A model generated the notes under the pieces. The model ran no database searches. It saw only the letters and a list, made by a program, of their open reading frames with translations, and was not told where the DNA came from. From Tepidisphaeraceae bacterium (GTDB taxonomy: Bacteria > Planctomycetota > Phycisphaerae > Tepidisphaerales > Tepidisphaeraceae), in assembly GCA_035998445.1 (NCBI GenBank), contig DASYHQ010000017.1, positions 62,001 to 126,000 on the forward strand: a stretch of 64,000 bases of DNA. The letters are read 5' to 3'. Positions within the stretch are counted from its first letter, which is position 1; every line of letters starts with the position of its first letter. A program made the position numbers and the translations under genes. Positions 26,218 through 34,878 of this stretch are shown one piece after another.

Positions 26218-27387
26218 TCACGCCACGCGGCGCGCGTGTTCCGGCCAGTTGATCTCGGCCGGGGGGCAGGCGGGCTTGGCAAACAGGAACCCCTGCAGCA
26301 AATCGGCGCCGCAGTCGATGCTCAGCTGCATCTGGCTGGCGGTCTCGATGCCCTCGGCGATCACCTGCGCGCCGGCGTCGTGCGACGCGGTCACCAGTTC
26401 GCATACCCGCGCGCGGGCGGCGGGGTCGGTTTCGGCCCGCACGACCAGGTCGCGGTCGAGCTTCACGAAGTCGGGGTGCAACTCTTCAATGTACTTCACG
26501 CTGCTGAAGCCCGCCCCCATGTCGTCCACCGCCGTCGCGACGCCGCGCTCGCGGTAATAGTTCAGGATGTTCAGCAGGCGATCCATGTCGGGGATCTGCT
26601 CGGTCTCCACGACTTCGAACACGATGCGAGAGAGGTCAACGCGGAACTTGCGGGCGGCCTCCATCGTGGTGCGCAGGCAGATCTCGGGATCGTAGATCGT
26701 GTTGGGCATGAAGTTGATGAACAGCTTCTCATCGCGGGCGATGAACTTCGAGGCGTTGTAGATCGCGCAGCGGCGGGCCCGCTGGTCGAGCTGGTGTTGC
26801 AGGTTCAGCGCCTCGCATGCGCCGATGATCTGCCCGGCGCCGTAGTTCGTGCCGCTGACCGGTTCGCGGGCGCGCATCAGGGCTTCCTGCCCAACGACCT
26901 TGCCCGTGCGGGCGTCGACGATCGGATGGAAGACGCTGTACAGCCAGCCCTCCTCCAGCGCGTCGCGCACCCACTCGTGTTCCCAGGTGGCCAGCATCTT
27001 CGAAAGCGGTTCGGCGAAGATCAGGGCGTTGACGGCGTCGCGGTCGGTGTGAACGCCGCGCGGCGCGTAGGTGGCGCGGATGCAGGACTGCGTGTACGCC
27101 GACACCTGCTTGCGCAGCACGACCGCCACTTCCGACAACTGACGAAGCGAACCGGTCACCACCAGCAGCGCCCCGAGTTGGGTGGCCCGAAAGTTAGCGG
27201 TGGCAAGCACCGCTTCCAGCACCGCCGACGCATCGGCGTCCTGCGCAGCCAGCAGCACGGCACCGATGCCGGGGGCTCGGCCTGGGACCTGTTCGCAGCG
27301 CAGGCAACCGTTGGCCGTCGGGGCACAGGCGGTCTTGCAGGCTTCATGTTGTTTGGGTGACGAGCAGGTGGTGGCAATCTCTTGCAT
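26218..27387 (-). CDS. EAL-domain c-di-GMP phosphodiesterase with Cys-rich N-terminus
   Basis: A 389-residue protein. The EAL domain is at about 150-389. Catalytic residues are all present: E168 in QEALMR, N225 in FINFMPN, E261 in VVETE, D288-D289 in VDDMGAGFSS, K309 in VKLDRD, and the AEGIET glutamate. It should hydrolyse c-di-GMP. The first 31 residues hold five cysteines (C8, C17, C21, C28, C31) with CxxxC and CxxC spacing, possibly a zinc or Fe-S site for redox sensing. Residues 35-150 are an unrecognised alpha/beta region. The start has GGAG 9 bases upstream. An in-frame ATG 15 codons earlier (MNYGV) is possible. No GGDEF domain is present in this protein. Confidence 0.9.
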   Translation of the reverse strand: MQEIATTCSSPKQHEACKTACAPTANGCLRCEQVPGRAPGIGAVLLAAQDADASAVLEAVLATANFRATQLGALLVVTGSLRQLSEVAVVLRKQVSAYTQSCIRATYAPRGVHTDRDAVNALIFAEPLSKMLATWEHEWVRDALEEGWLYSVFHPIVDARTGKVVGQEALMRAREPVSGTNYGAGQIIGACEALNLQHQLDQRARRCAIYNASKFIARDEKLFINFMPNTIYDPEICLRTTMEAARKFRVDLSRIVFEVVETEQIPDMDRLLNILNYYRERGVATAVDDMGAGFSSVKYIEELHPDFVKLDRDLVVRAETDPAARARVCELVTASHDAGAQVIAEGIETASQMQLSIDCGADLLQGFLFAKPACPPAEINWPEHARRVA

Positions 27388-27497
27388 AGCGAACAACTCC
27401 GGTACTACAAAATCGGCAACTCCATAATTCATCGTCTGGTCCGCAAACCGTCTTAATTGCGTCAGAATGACACTTCTCCCGTTATTTGCAGCCGCCC

Positions 27498-27708
27498 GGC
27501 ATGTCGGATACCGTCGCCGATTCGCCGGGCAGCAGTACGACGCGGTGATCGCGACCGACGTGATCAAGCGCGCATCAAAAACGACGTCGCCGTCGTTCGG
27601 GTGATGTAGTCGTTGCTGAAGCCGGGCGGGGATTTGATGATCGCAGTGCCGGCCGGTCCGAAGCTGTTCGGGGATTCCGACGAACAGGTGAAGCACTATC
27701 AACCAGGA
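27498..27708 (+). pseudogene. decayed SAM-dependent methyltransferase fragment
   Basis: In one frame (plus-strand 27498-27580) the DNA reads GYRRRFAGQQYDAVIATDV, like the motif II region of methyltransferases associated with glycan clusters. After a frame change, 27613-27705 reads LLKPGGDLMIAVPAGPKLFG followed by DSDEQVKHYQ, the typical post-II segment. An in-frame TAG at 27607 and the frameshift show it is broken, and N- and C-terminal parts are missing. It directly precedes the glycan cluster, suggesting the cluster once had a further methyltransferase. The rest of the 425-base gap contains only the EAL leader. Confidence 0.65.
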
Positions 27709-27812
27709 CACGCTCAAGATGTACCGCGAGGTGCTGCCGAGCGGGGTGCGGGTGCTCCGGATCGACATGAACACGCGTGCTAGCGCATCGAGATGGAGAA
27801 CAGACCAAACTC

Positions 27813-29423
27813 ATGACGGAACTTTCGCCCCCCTCCTCGTCGATCGACCCACCCCCCTACGCTCCTGTAGCCAACGATTTGCCGTTGGCAGCCCCCGCGG
27901 AAGGTCGATGGGAACGCTGGATTCTGCGCCTCGGCGTGCCGCTGCTGATCCTCGTGATCATGCAGGTCCAGATCTTCTACACTACCTCCGGGCACATGTA
28001 CGGCACGACCAAGAGGGGTGCGCACGCCTGGTGGGGTGGATCGCACTATTACAACGCCTTAGCCGACGGCTTCGTGAAGGGTGAGGTGTCGCTGGCGGAA
28101 CGGCCCTCGGCGGACCTGACGTCGCAGGCCGACCCGTACGACCCAGCTCAAAATTCCGGCCGAAAGCTGCACGACGCCATCCTGTTCAAGGGCGCCGACG
28201 GGGAGTGGCGCTACTACTTGTACTGGGGCCCGGTCCCGGCGGCCCTCGTTGCGGTCGTCAAGTTGATCGCGGGCACGGAGACGGTCGTCCATGACCAGCA
28301 CCTCACGATGCTGTTCTCGTGCATGACGCTCTTGAGCACGGCGCTGATCTTCCTATGGATCCGCAGGCACCTGATACCCGAGACGCCGTTAACGCTGCTG
28401 TTTTTCGTGATCGCGATGGCCGGATTGCTGCCCACGCAGTTGTACTTCATCGCGAGACCGATGGTGTACGAGGCGTCGATCCAAGGCGGGCAGGCGTTCC
28501 TGATCGCCGGGACGTTCTGCGCATTACTGGGTGCGGGCACGCGCGTGCGGTGGGTGGCGCTGCTGCTGGCAGGTCTCTTCTGGGCGATGGCGATGGGGAC
28601 GCGGCCAAGCCTGTCGCCGGCGATTGCGGTGATGTCGTTCATGATCGCTGGCCGGGTCTGGTCGCTGGTGGGCATCCGCAACTGGCGGGCATGGCTGCCG
28701 TCGGCGCTGGCGCTGGGCCTGCCGCTCCTGCTGGCGCTGGGGCTCTGGCTGACCTACAACTACGCGCGGTTCCAGGACCCGCTGGAGTTCGGCTTCATCT
28801 ATCAGTTGGCTGGTACGGACACCCGGCGCCTCGCGGAGCTGGGCTACTCGTCGTGGCGGTTGATCGAGACGAACGTGACGTCGTACCTGACGACCCCGGT
28901 GAAGATCATCGGCACGTTCCCGTTCATCACCGCCACCGGCTCGCTGCCGGAGTTGCCGTTGACCCACTACGTCCCGGCGCACATGGCGTTCGAGTCGACC
29001 GGCGGGCTGCTGTGGACCTCGCCGATCCTGTACTTCGCGGTGGTGCCGCTCCTGCTGGCCGCCCTCGAATGGCGGCGGCGGCGGGCCAACTCGAACGCCG
29101 AGAAGTGGACATCGATGATGTTCATCGTTGGCGCGGTCGTCGGCATCCTGCCTGCGCTGACGCTGACGGCGACCACGATGCGTTACCTGATGGATTGCCT
29201 GCCAATGCTCGCGCTGGCGGCTGGCGTGGGCATCTGGCAGGCGGCGCGACCGTTCGTGCGGGCCGGGCGCACATACTATACACTGGCCGGGATACTGTGG
29301 GTCGTGTCGGCGTGGACGCTGTTGGTCGCGCTGATGTTCGGGTTCACCGGTTACTCACCCGGCGCGTTCGAAGAGCGTAACCCCAAGCTGTGGCAAAAGT
29401 TCCAGGTATTTTTCGCCTCGTAG
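27813..29423 (+). CDS. polytopic membrane protein, GT-C-like glycan enzyme candidate
   Basis: A 536-residue protein with about 10-12 membrane helices (first at about 40-58, WILRLGVPLLILVIMQVQIF minus ends). A conserved-looking periplasmic loop lies after helix 1 (HYYNALADGFVKGEVSLAE, then DPYDPAQN, then YYLYWGPVPAAL). This loop pattern recurs in uncharacterised membrane proteins of glycan loci and resembles GT-C glycosyltransferases of the PMT/ArnT fold, but a clear catalytic Asp/Glu pair could not be assigned. It heads a + cluster with epimerase, methyltransferase and GT2 genes. The start is the ATG before TELSPPSSS. Confidence 0.7.
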   Translation: MTELSPPSSSIDPPPYAPVANDLPLAAPAEGRWERWILRLGVPLLILVIMQVQIFYTTSGHMYGTTKRGAHAWWGGSHYYNALADGFVKGEVSLAERPSADLTSQADPYDPAQNSGRKLHDAILFKGADGEWRYYLYWGPVPAALVAVVKLIAGTETVVHDQHLTMLFSCMTLLSTALIFLWIRRHLIPETPLTLLFFVIAMAGLLPTQLYFIARPMVYEASIQGGQAFLIAGTFCALLGAGTRVRWVALLLAGLFWAMAMGTRPSLSPAIAVMSFMIAGRVWSLVGIRNWRAWLPSALALGLPLLLALGLWLTYNYARFQDPLEFGFIYQLAGTDTRRLAELGYSSWRLIETNVTSYLTTPVKIIGTFPFITATGSLPELPLTHYVPAHMAFESTGGLLWTSPILYFAVVPLLLAALEWRRRRANSNAEKWTSMMFIVGAVVGILPALTLTATTMRYLMDCLPMLALAAGVGIWQAARPFVRAGRTYYTLAGILWVVSAWTLLVALMFGFTGYSPGAFEERNPKLWQKFQVFFAS

Positions 29424-29445
29424 ATCATTGCGACGGGCTTCCCTT

Positions 29446-30420
29446 ATGGCCAAGTATTTCATTGTCGGTGGTGCCGGGTTCATCGGCAGTCACCTCGTGC
29501 GCCACCTGCTGGCCGACGAGCCCGACGCCGCCGTCGCCATTTACGACAACTTCTCCAGTGGCCGCGAGTGGCACCTCGGTGAGAACCTCAGTTCGCCGCG
29601 CGTGACCATTGTTCGAGGCGACGTGAAGGACCTGCCCGCCCTGACGGCCGCCATGGCCGGTCACGAGCACGTTTACCACTTCGCGTCCAACCCCGACATC
29701 GCAAAGGCCGTCAAACAGCCCGACATCGACTTCTGGGAAGGCACCTACCTCACCCAAAACGTTCTGGAAGCCATGCGGCAATCCGGCGTGAAGAAGCTCA
29801 CCTATGCCAGTGGCAGTGGCGTGTACGGCGACACGGGCAGCACGCCGGTTTACGAAGATTACGCCCCCCTGCTTCCCATCAGCACCTACGGCGCCAGCAA
29901 GCTGGCCGGTGAAGCGCTCATCAACGCCTACTGCTACATGTTCGACATGGCCGCCCTGGCGTTCCGCTTCGCCAACGTGGTCGGCCCGCACCAGACGCAC
30001 GGCGTGTCGTACGACTTCATCCGCCGGCTGATGGAGGACCCCACGCAGCTGGCCATCCTGGGCGACGGCCAGCAAAGCAAGTCGTACGTGCACGTGGACG
30101 ACGTCGTCAGCGCCCTGCGCTTCGTCGCGGCGCGGGGCATGAGCGGGTTTGGCTATTACAATGTGGCCACGGAAGATTACGTCACCGTCCGCGAGATCGC
30201 CGACCTAGTCTGCGCCCGCCTGGGCATCACCGGCACGACCTACCACTTCGGGGGTGGCGCCCGCGGCTGGAAGGGCGACGTGCCGCTCGTGCGCTTCGAT
30301 TCGAGCAAGCTGCGCGCGCTCGGTTGGCGCAACGGGCGCACCGCCGTTCAGGCCCTGCAAGACTCGATCGACTCGATGATCGCCGACGCCAAAGAAGGAA
30401 ACCTCTATCGTGCGAGCTGA
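29446..30420 (+). CDS. NAD-dependent epimerase/dehydratase (extended SDR)
   Basis: A 324-residue sugar-nucleotide epimerase. The NAD motif GGAGFIGSH is at 8-16 (Gly8, Gly11, Gly14). The catalytic site is TYASGSGVYG (Ser124 region) with Y148-xxx-K152 (STYGASK). The C-terminus has SYVHVDDVVSAL and a closing region as in UDP-glucose 4-epimerase relatives. It acts in the cytoplasm on a nucleotide-activated sugar; the exact sugar cannot be read. Its stop overlaps the next gene, which begins at GTG 10 bases earlier, so the two are probably coupled. A second, related epimerase lies at 34879. Confidence 0.92.
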   Translation: MAKYFIVGGAGFIGSHLVRHLLADEPDAAVAIYDNFSSGREWHLGENLSSPRVTIVRGDVKDLPALTAAMAGHEHVYHFASNPDIAKAVKQPDIDFWEGTYLTQNVLEAMRQSGVKKLTYASGSGVYGDTGSTPVYEDYAPLLPISTYGASKLAGEALINAYCYMFDMAALAFRFANVVGPHQTHGVSYDFIRRLMEDPTQLAILGDGQQSKSYVHVDDVVSALRFVAARGMSGFGYYNVATEDYVTVREIADLVCARLGITGTTYHFGGGARGWKGDVPLVRFDSSKLRALGWRNGRTAVQALQDSIDSMIADAKEGNLYRAS

Positions 30421-31159
30421 AGAAATCCTGGCCAACGTGAACGAGAAGAACGTCGCCACCACCTGGGACGACGCGCACCACTATTCCCCCGCCCCGCGGC
30501 ATCGCCGGCGGTTGATCATGAAGGCGCTGCGCGGCATTCAGTTCAGCGACTGCCTGGACGCCGGTTGCGCCCAGCCGTTCCTGATCGAGGAGATCGCCCA
30601 GCGGTTCAACGTCAAAGGCTACGGCTGCGACATCTCCGACCAGGTGATGGCCGCGGCGCGCCAGAGCCACCCTGCGATGGAGTTCCAGGCGCTGGACCTC
30701 ACCGCCGAGCGCTGGCCCGGCGACAAGCAGTTCGACCTCGTCGTCTGCAGCGAGGTGCTCGAACACATTCCCGAATGGCGGCTGGCGCTGGCCAATTTGG
30801 TCAAGATGACCCGCAAGCACCTGCTGATCACCGTGCCGGGCGGCAAGATCCGCATCATGGACAAGATGGTCGGGCACCATCAGCACTTCAGTGGCGCCGA
30901 ACTGCGCGAGGAACTGAACAAGCACGACTTCGACGTGCAGTACGTGCGCCGCTGGGGCTTCCCGATGCACTCGATGTACAAGTCGAGCATCAGCATGCTC
31001 TCGCCCGACAAGCTCTACGACTCGTTCGCCGGCGGCAAGTACGGCACCGGTCAGAAGCTCATCAGCAACATGATCTACGGCACCTTCTTCCTCAACGACC
31101 TCTTCGGTGGTGGCGAGCAGGTGCTGTGCATGTCGCACCGCAAGGGGACCAGCCAATGA
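30410..31159 (+). CDS. class I SAM-dependent methyltransferase
   Basis: A 249-residue methyltransferase starting at GTG. Motif I is CLDAGCAQPFLIEEIAQRF (about 46-64), an unusual form with Cys-Ala in place of the common Gly-x-Gly. Motif II is FDLVVCSEVLEHIPEW and post-II is KHLLITVPGGKIRIMD. A purine-rich AAGAAGGAAA before the GTG supports this start. It overlaps the epimerase upstream and the GT2 gene downstream (ATGA). The target is probably a sugar or lipid-linked sugar given its neighbours. The altered motif I should still form the fold but is worth checking. Confidence 0.85.
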   Translation: MRAEEILANVNEKNVATTWDDAHHYSPAPRHRRRLIMKALRGIQFSDCLDAGCAQPFLIEEIAQRFNVKGYGCDISDQVMAAARQSHPAMEFQALDLTAERWPGDKQFDLVVCSEVLEHIPEWRLALANLVKMTRKHLLITVPGGKIRIMDKMVGHHQHFSGAELREELNKHDFDVQYVRRWGFPMHSMYKSSISMLSPDKLYDSFAGGKYGTGQKLISNMIYGTFFLNDLFGGGEQVLCMSHRKGTSQ

Positions 31160-32406
31160 CGGCCGCCGCTACGCAGTCCACCACAACAACGACCCCTGCT
31201 GAGGCAACGCGCCCCGATGGCGCCGCCAACGACGCGCCGCTGGTCACCATCCTCGTCCCCTGCATGAACGAGGAACTGGTCGTCGGCGAGTTCGTCGACT
31301 GGTGCTGGCAGGGCCTGCGCGACGCGGGCGTCACCGGTGAGGTGGTCCTGATCGACTCCAGTTCCGACCGCTCGCCCGAGATCGCCGAGGCGCGCGGTGC
31401 GCGCATCTGCAGCGTGCCGAAGCGCGGGCTGGGACGGGCCTACATCGACGGCCTGAGCGCCGTGCGCGGCAAGTACGTGATCGTGGGCGACTGCGATTTG
31501 ACCTACGACTTCCGCGAGATCGGGCCGTTCATCCAGAAGTTGAACGAGGGATACGACTTCGTGATGGGCACGCGCATGAAGGGCCGCATCGACGAGGGCG
31601 CCATGCCCAAGATGCACCGCTACTTCGGCACGCCCGTGACCACCTGGATGCTCAACCGCATCTACAAGACGCCGTTCAGCGACATCCACTGCGGCATGCG
31701 CGGCTTGACGCTCGACGCGTTCAAACGACTGGATTTGCAGAGCCAGAGCTGGCAGTACGCGTCGGAGATGATCATCAAGTCGGTCCACATGGGCTTCCGC
31801 AACACGGAAGTGCCCATCCACTTCCTGAAGGACCGCGAGGGCCGCGTCAGCCACCTGAAGCGCGGCGGGTACTTCACGTTCCTGGCACCCTGGTACGCCG
31901 GGTGGATCACGCTGCAGGCGATGTTCACCTTCGGCGCCGACTATTTCCTGTTCAAGCCGGGCATCATCCTGCTGGCGCTGGGCCTGCTGCTCACGCTGCC
32001 ACTGAGCTTCGGCCCGCTAACGGTCGGCGGTATCGGTTTGAGCCTGCACTGGATGCTGCTGGGCCTTACGATCAGCCTGCTGGGTTTGCAGATGGTGCTG
32101 ATGGGCATCGTGGCCAAGGTGCTCTACGACTATCAGGGCCACGTCACAAACTGGTGGTTGCGCCTGTTCAACTACAACCGCGCAATGATCGTCGCGATGG
32201 CGTTGTTCGTCGTCGGCGTCGCCTGCGCGATGCCGCTGGTCTGGCTGTACGTCAGCAGCGGCCTGGCGCTGCCACCGGAACTGGGCTGGCAGAACTATCT
32301 CTTGGTGACCGGCCTGCTGGCCGTGGTGGCGTCGTTCCTCGTCTTCTCGTTCACGCTGTTGCTGCACGCGACGGATTCCATCAAGAAACGCAGAGGTGGT
32401 GTTTAG
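31156..32406 (+). CDS. GT2 family glycosyltransferase, DPM1/GtrB-like, with C-terminal membrane helices
   Basis: A 416-residue protein. The N-terminal 20-30 residues are low complexity (Thr/Ala). A GT-A domain at about 35-260 has VTILVPCMNEELVV, DSSSDRSPEIA, VGDCDLTYDF (the D-x-D-like metal site) and MGTRMKGRIDEG. From about 275 there are four membrane helices in a GtrB/PglI-like C-terminal region. Family members transfer a sugar from a nucleotide to polyprenyl phosphate, or extend a lipid-linked glycan. The ATG overlaps the previous stop. The stop codon lies at the foot of a long hairpin. The start is the ATG before TAAATQST; longer frames run through the methyltransferase. Confidence 0.9.
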   Translation: MTAAATQSTTTTTPAEATRPDGAANDAPLVTILVPCMNEELVVGEFVDWCWQGLRDAGVTGEVVLIDSSSDRSPEIAEARGARICSVPKRGLGRAYIDGLSAVRGKYVIVGDCDLTYDFREIGPFIQKLNEGYDFVMGTRMKGRIDEGAMPKMHRYFGTPVTTWMLNRIYKTPFSDIHCGMRGLTLDAFKRLDLQSQSWQYASEMIIKSVHMGFRNTEVPIHFLKDREGRVSHLKRGGYFTFLAPWYAGWITLQAMFTFGADYFLFKPGIILLALGLLLTLPLSFGPLTVGGIGLSLHWMLLGLTISLLGLQMVLMGIVAKVLYDYQGHVTNWWLRLFNYNRAMIVAMALFVVGVACAMPLVWLYVSSGLALPPELGWQNYLLVTGLLAVVASFLVFSFTLLLHATDSIKKRRGGV

Positions 32407-32461
32407 CCGCGAGCTTGCTCGCGATAAACGGTCCACCTCGCGAGCAAGCTCGCGGCTAAAC
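32402..32461 (+). terminator. long hairpin (family-3 repeat, copy 3) overlapping the GT2 stop codon
   Basis: TTTAGCCGCGAGCTTGCTCG and CGAGCAAGCTCGCGGCTAAA are perfect 20-base reverse complements about 18 bases apart; the GT2 stop TAG is the start of the left arm. It lies 43 bases before the next start. It can end or stabilise the transcript, but no U-tract is seen. It is a copy of the family also present at 26031 and 60581. Confidence 0.75.
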
Positions 32462-32503
32462 GGCGACCGACGCGCGGCTTCGTCTATTTGAACGAACTAA
32501 GAC

Positions 32504-33631
32504 ATGCAAAACCTGACCTGGACATCCTCCCCCGACTCAATCGCCTGCCAGGATGGCAACGGCGCCACGGTTTACCGCGACTCGCAGGACCACTGGACGA
32601 ACGCCGTCTGCCGGCTGCTGGGCCTCTCGGACGCCGAGGGCCGCCAATGGGTGGAAACCGTCGCGGCGGTCGCGCGGCAGCAGCATGCGACGCCGTTCGA
32701 CCGCCTGTCGATCGACGCCGCCTTGGCCGTGCTACGACAGGCAACCCACCAGTACTTTTCGATTCCCGAACGCACGCCCGCGCTGCCCCCCACGCCGGGC
32801 CCAACCGGTGCCAAGGCCGACCTCTGGTACGCCACCACGATGCGCGAGGCCCCCGAGTTTGCCGTCGCGGGCAACGCTGCGCATCAGCATGGCTGGCTGA
32901 TCGACACTCGGGCCACCAGCGAACGGTTGACCGAAACGGTCGAGTACGACCAATCCTATTTCGAAGGTGAGACACACGGCCTGGGTTACGGCAAGTACCT
33001 CGAACAGCAGGGCTGGCGGCTGGAGAAGGCCGCGCGGCTCATCCGGCAGATCGACGCCGCCTGCTTATACGCCGGTCACACGCTACCGGCCGACAAGCGC
33101 GCGATCGACATCGGCAGTGGCTACGGCTTCTTCCGCAAGGCGCTCGGCGATGCCGGCTGGCAGCACGATGGCGTCGAGCTGTCCGCTTACGCCTGCGAGG
33201 TCGGCAGAAAGCTCTTCGGCTTCGACACCTACGCCGGCAGCGCCGAGGCCTACTTAGCCGAAATGAACGCCGCCGGGCGGTATCACCTGGCCGGCCTGTG
33301 GGATGTGATCGAGCACGTCCCCGACCCCGCCGAGACGTTCCGCACGATCGCGACGCTGCTGGCGCCCGGCGGCCTGGTCGCCATCCGCACGCCGAGCATC
33401 GCCGCGGTGGAACTGGACGTCTTTGGGCCGGCGTATCACTCGCTGAAGAAGGAACACTTGAACTACTTCTCGCCGGCCAGCCTAGGGCGGCTCCTGGGCG
33501 AGGCGGGACTGTCGCCGCTGTTGATCACAACGCAATCTCACCTGCTGAACGGGTTCTTCCCGGGCAAGGTGCTGACGTACGACAAGGTGTTGAAGGGTTC
33601 GGATATCTTCGCGGTGGCGAGGAAGGTTTGA
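32504..33631 (+). CDS. class I SAM methyltransferase with N-terminal extension
   Basis: A 375-residue protein. Residues 1-155 form an unrecognised, mostly helical region. A methyltransferase domain follows: motif I RAIDIGSGYGFFRKAL (about 202-217), motif II LAGLWDVIEHVPDPAE and post-II LAPGGLVAIRTPS, with a closing HLNYFSPASLGRLLGEAG as in the glycan-associated group (UbiG/Coq3-like). It lies in a glycan cluster after a GT2 gene and before an oxidoreductase. The extension may bind the acceptor. Start ATG before QNLTWTSS. Confidence 0.88.
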   Translation: MQNLTWTSSPDSIACQDGNGATVYRDSQDHWTNAVCRLLGLSDAEGRQWVETVAAVARQQHATPFDRLSIDAALAVLRQATHQYFSIPERTPALPPTPGPTGAKADLWYATTMREAPEFAVAGNAAHQHGWLIDTRATSERLTETVEYDQSYFEGETHGLGYGKYLEQQGWRLEKAARLIRQIDAACLYAGHTLPADKRAIDIGSGYGFFRKALGDAGWQHDGVELSAYACEVGRKLFGFDTYAGSAEAYLAEMNAAGRYHLAGLWDVIEHVPDPAETFRTIATLLAPGGLVAIRTPSIAAVELDVFGPAYHSLKKEHLNYFSPASLGRLLGEAGLSPLLITTQSHLLNGFFPGKVLTYDKVLKGSDIFAVARKV

Positions 33632-33635
33632 GGAA

Positions 33636-33759
33636 GAATGACCAATGTCCAAGCCAGAATGACCAGTCAATGACGAATGTCCAATGACCAATGGGGGGCA
33701 ATCGCTTCTTTGGTCATTGGGATTTGGACATTCATCGGTCATTAGGGTTTGGTCATTGG
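33636..33759. repeat. family-6 inverted repeat (GAATGACCAATGTCC...)
   Basis: Left: GAATGACCAATGTCCAAGCC, CAATGACGAATGTCCAATGACC. Right: GGTCATTGGGATTTGGACATTC and TCATTAGGGTTTGGTCATTGG. The short words ATGACCAATG and CATTGGTCAT are repeated within each arm, making a multi-branched hairpin. It starts 5 bases after the methyltransferase stop and ends 12 bases before the next start. The same words recur near 62412. Confidence 0.75.
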
Positions 33760-33770
33760 ATTTTATAACT

Positions 33771-34799
33771 ATGTCGCAATTGAGAATCGCCATCTTCGGT
33801 GCGGGCCTGTTGGGTCGCGAGCGGCTCAAGGCCGTGCGCACGCTGCAGAAGCGCGGCCGTGACGTCGTGGTCAGTGGGGTGTTCGACCCGCACCTCGGCG
33901 ACGTCGCCAAGTTCAAGGCCGACTTCGACGTGCCGCTGTACAAGGATGAAGCCCAACTGCTGGCCGACAAGCCCGACTGGATCGTCGTAGCCACGCCGCA
34001 CGACAGCGCCCCGGGCATTGCGATCGCCGCGATGGAGCGCGGGTGCAAGGTCTTGCTCGAAAAGCCGATGGGCCGTGGGCTGAGCGAGGCGCAGACGATC
34101 CTGGCGAACGAAAAGTTCCCCGGCCAGCTTTGGGTCGGCTTCAACTACCGCTTCTTCGAAGGCTTGGCCGCGGCGCTGCGCGATTTGCGGGCGGGCGCGT
34201 TCGGCAAGCTGATCTCGATCAACATGCTGCTGGGCCACGGTCACCAACCCGGGGCCGAGAAAAGCTGGAAGCTGGACCCGATCGCAGCGGGCGGTGGCTG
34301 CCTGATTGACCCCGGCATTCACCTGCTGGACCTCTGCCACTACTTCGCCGGGCCAAACGTGACCGCGATCGGTGGCCGGGCCTGGAGCGGGTATTGGAAC
34401 ACCGGCATTGAAGAAGAATGCAACCTGCTGCTGGACGGCGGCGAGGGCGTGACGATCAACCTGCAGGTGTCGATCGTCCGCTGGCGCAGCGCGATGCGCA
34501 TCGAGCTGCACGGCACCGAGGGCTACGCGATCATCACCGGTAAGAACCGCAGCTTCGGCCCGCAGAAGTACGTGCGCGGCAAGCGCTGGGGCTGGCTGGG
34601 TGGCGGCACGCAGGCCGATTCGGAACAGACCGTCATCGAGACCACCGGCGAGGACGTGTTCGCCGACGAACTGGACGCCATGCTGTTCCCCGACCCCAGC
34701 CGTCTGGCCCAACCGTGCGATGCGCAGCAAGGCCTGGCCAGCATGCAACTGCTGGCCGACTGTCGCCGCGTGATGGGCCTGAACGATGGTGTTGCCTGA
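33771..34799 (+). CDS. Gfo/Idh/MocA family oxidoreductase (second copy type)
   Basis: A 342-residue oxidoreductase. The Rossmann motif is RIAIFGAGLLGRERLKAV at about 5-22. The lysine motif is LLEKPMGRGLSE and the C-terminal pocket is GGGCLIDPGIHLLDLCHYF. Related to, but clearly distinct from, the one at 20881. It lies directly after an inverted repeat and 79 bases before an epimerase gene. Members in such loci often oxidise nucleotide sugars before transamination or reduction. No aminotransferase is visible here. The start is the ATG before SQLRIAIF; a longer frame runs through the repeat. Confidence 0.88.
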   Translation: MSQLRIAIFGAGLLGRERLKAVRTLQKRGRDVVVSGVFDPHLGDVAKFKADFDVPLYKDEAQLLADKPDWIVVATPHDSAPGIAIAAMERGCKVLLEKPMGRGLSEAQTILANEKFPGQLWVGFNYRFFEGLAAALRDLRAGAFGKLISINMLLGHGHQPGAEKSWKLDPIAAGGGCLIDPGIHLLDLCHYFAGPNVTAIGGRAWSGYWNTGIEEECNLLLDGGEGVTINLQVSIVRWRSAMRIELHGTEGYAIITGKNRSFGPQKYVRGKRWGWLGGGTQADSEQTVIETTGEDVFADELDAMLFPDPSRLAQPCDAQQGLASMQLLADCRRVMGLNDGVA

Positions 34800-34878
34800 C
34801 CAGAACCGCCGCTGGCGCGCCGTTCGATGCAACGAAGAAGAGATTGAGCTGACTGCCCGATCGTGAAGAAGGATTGTT

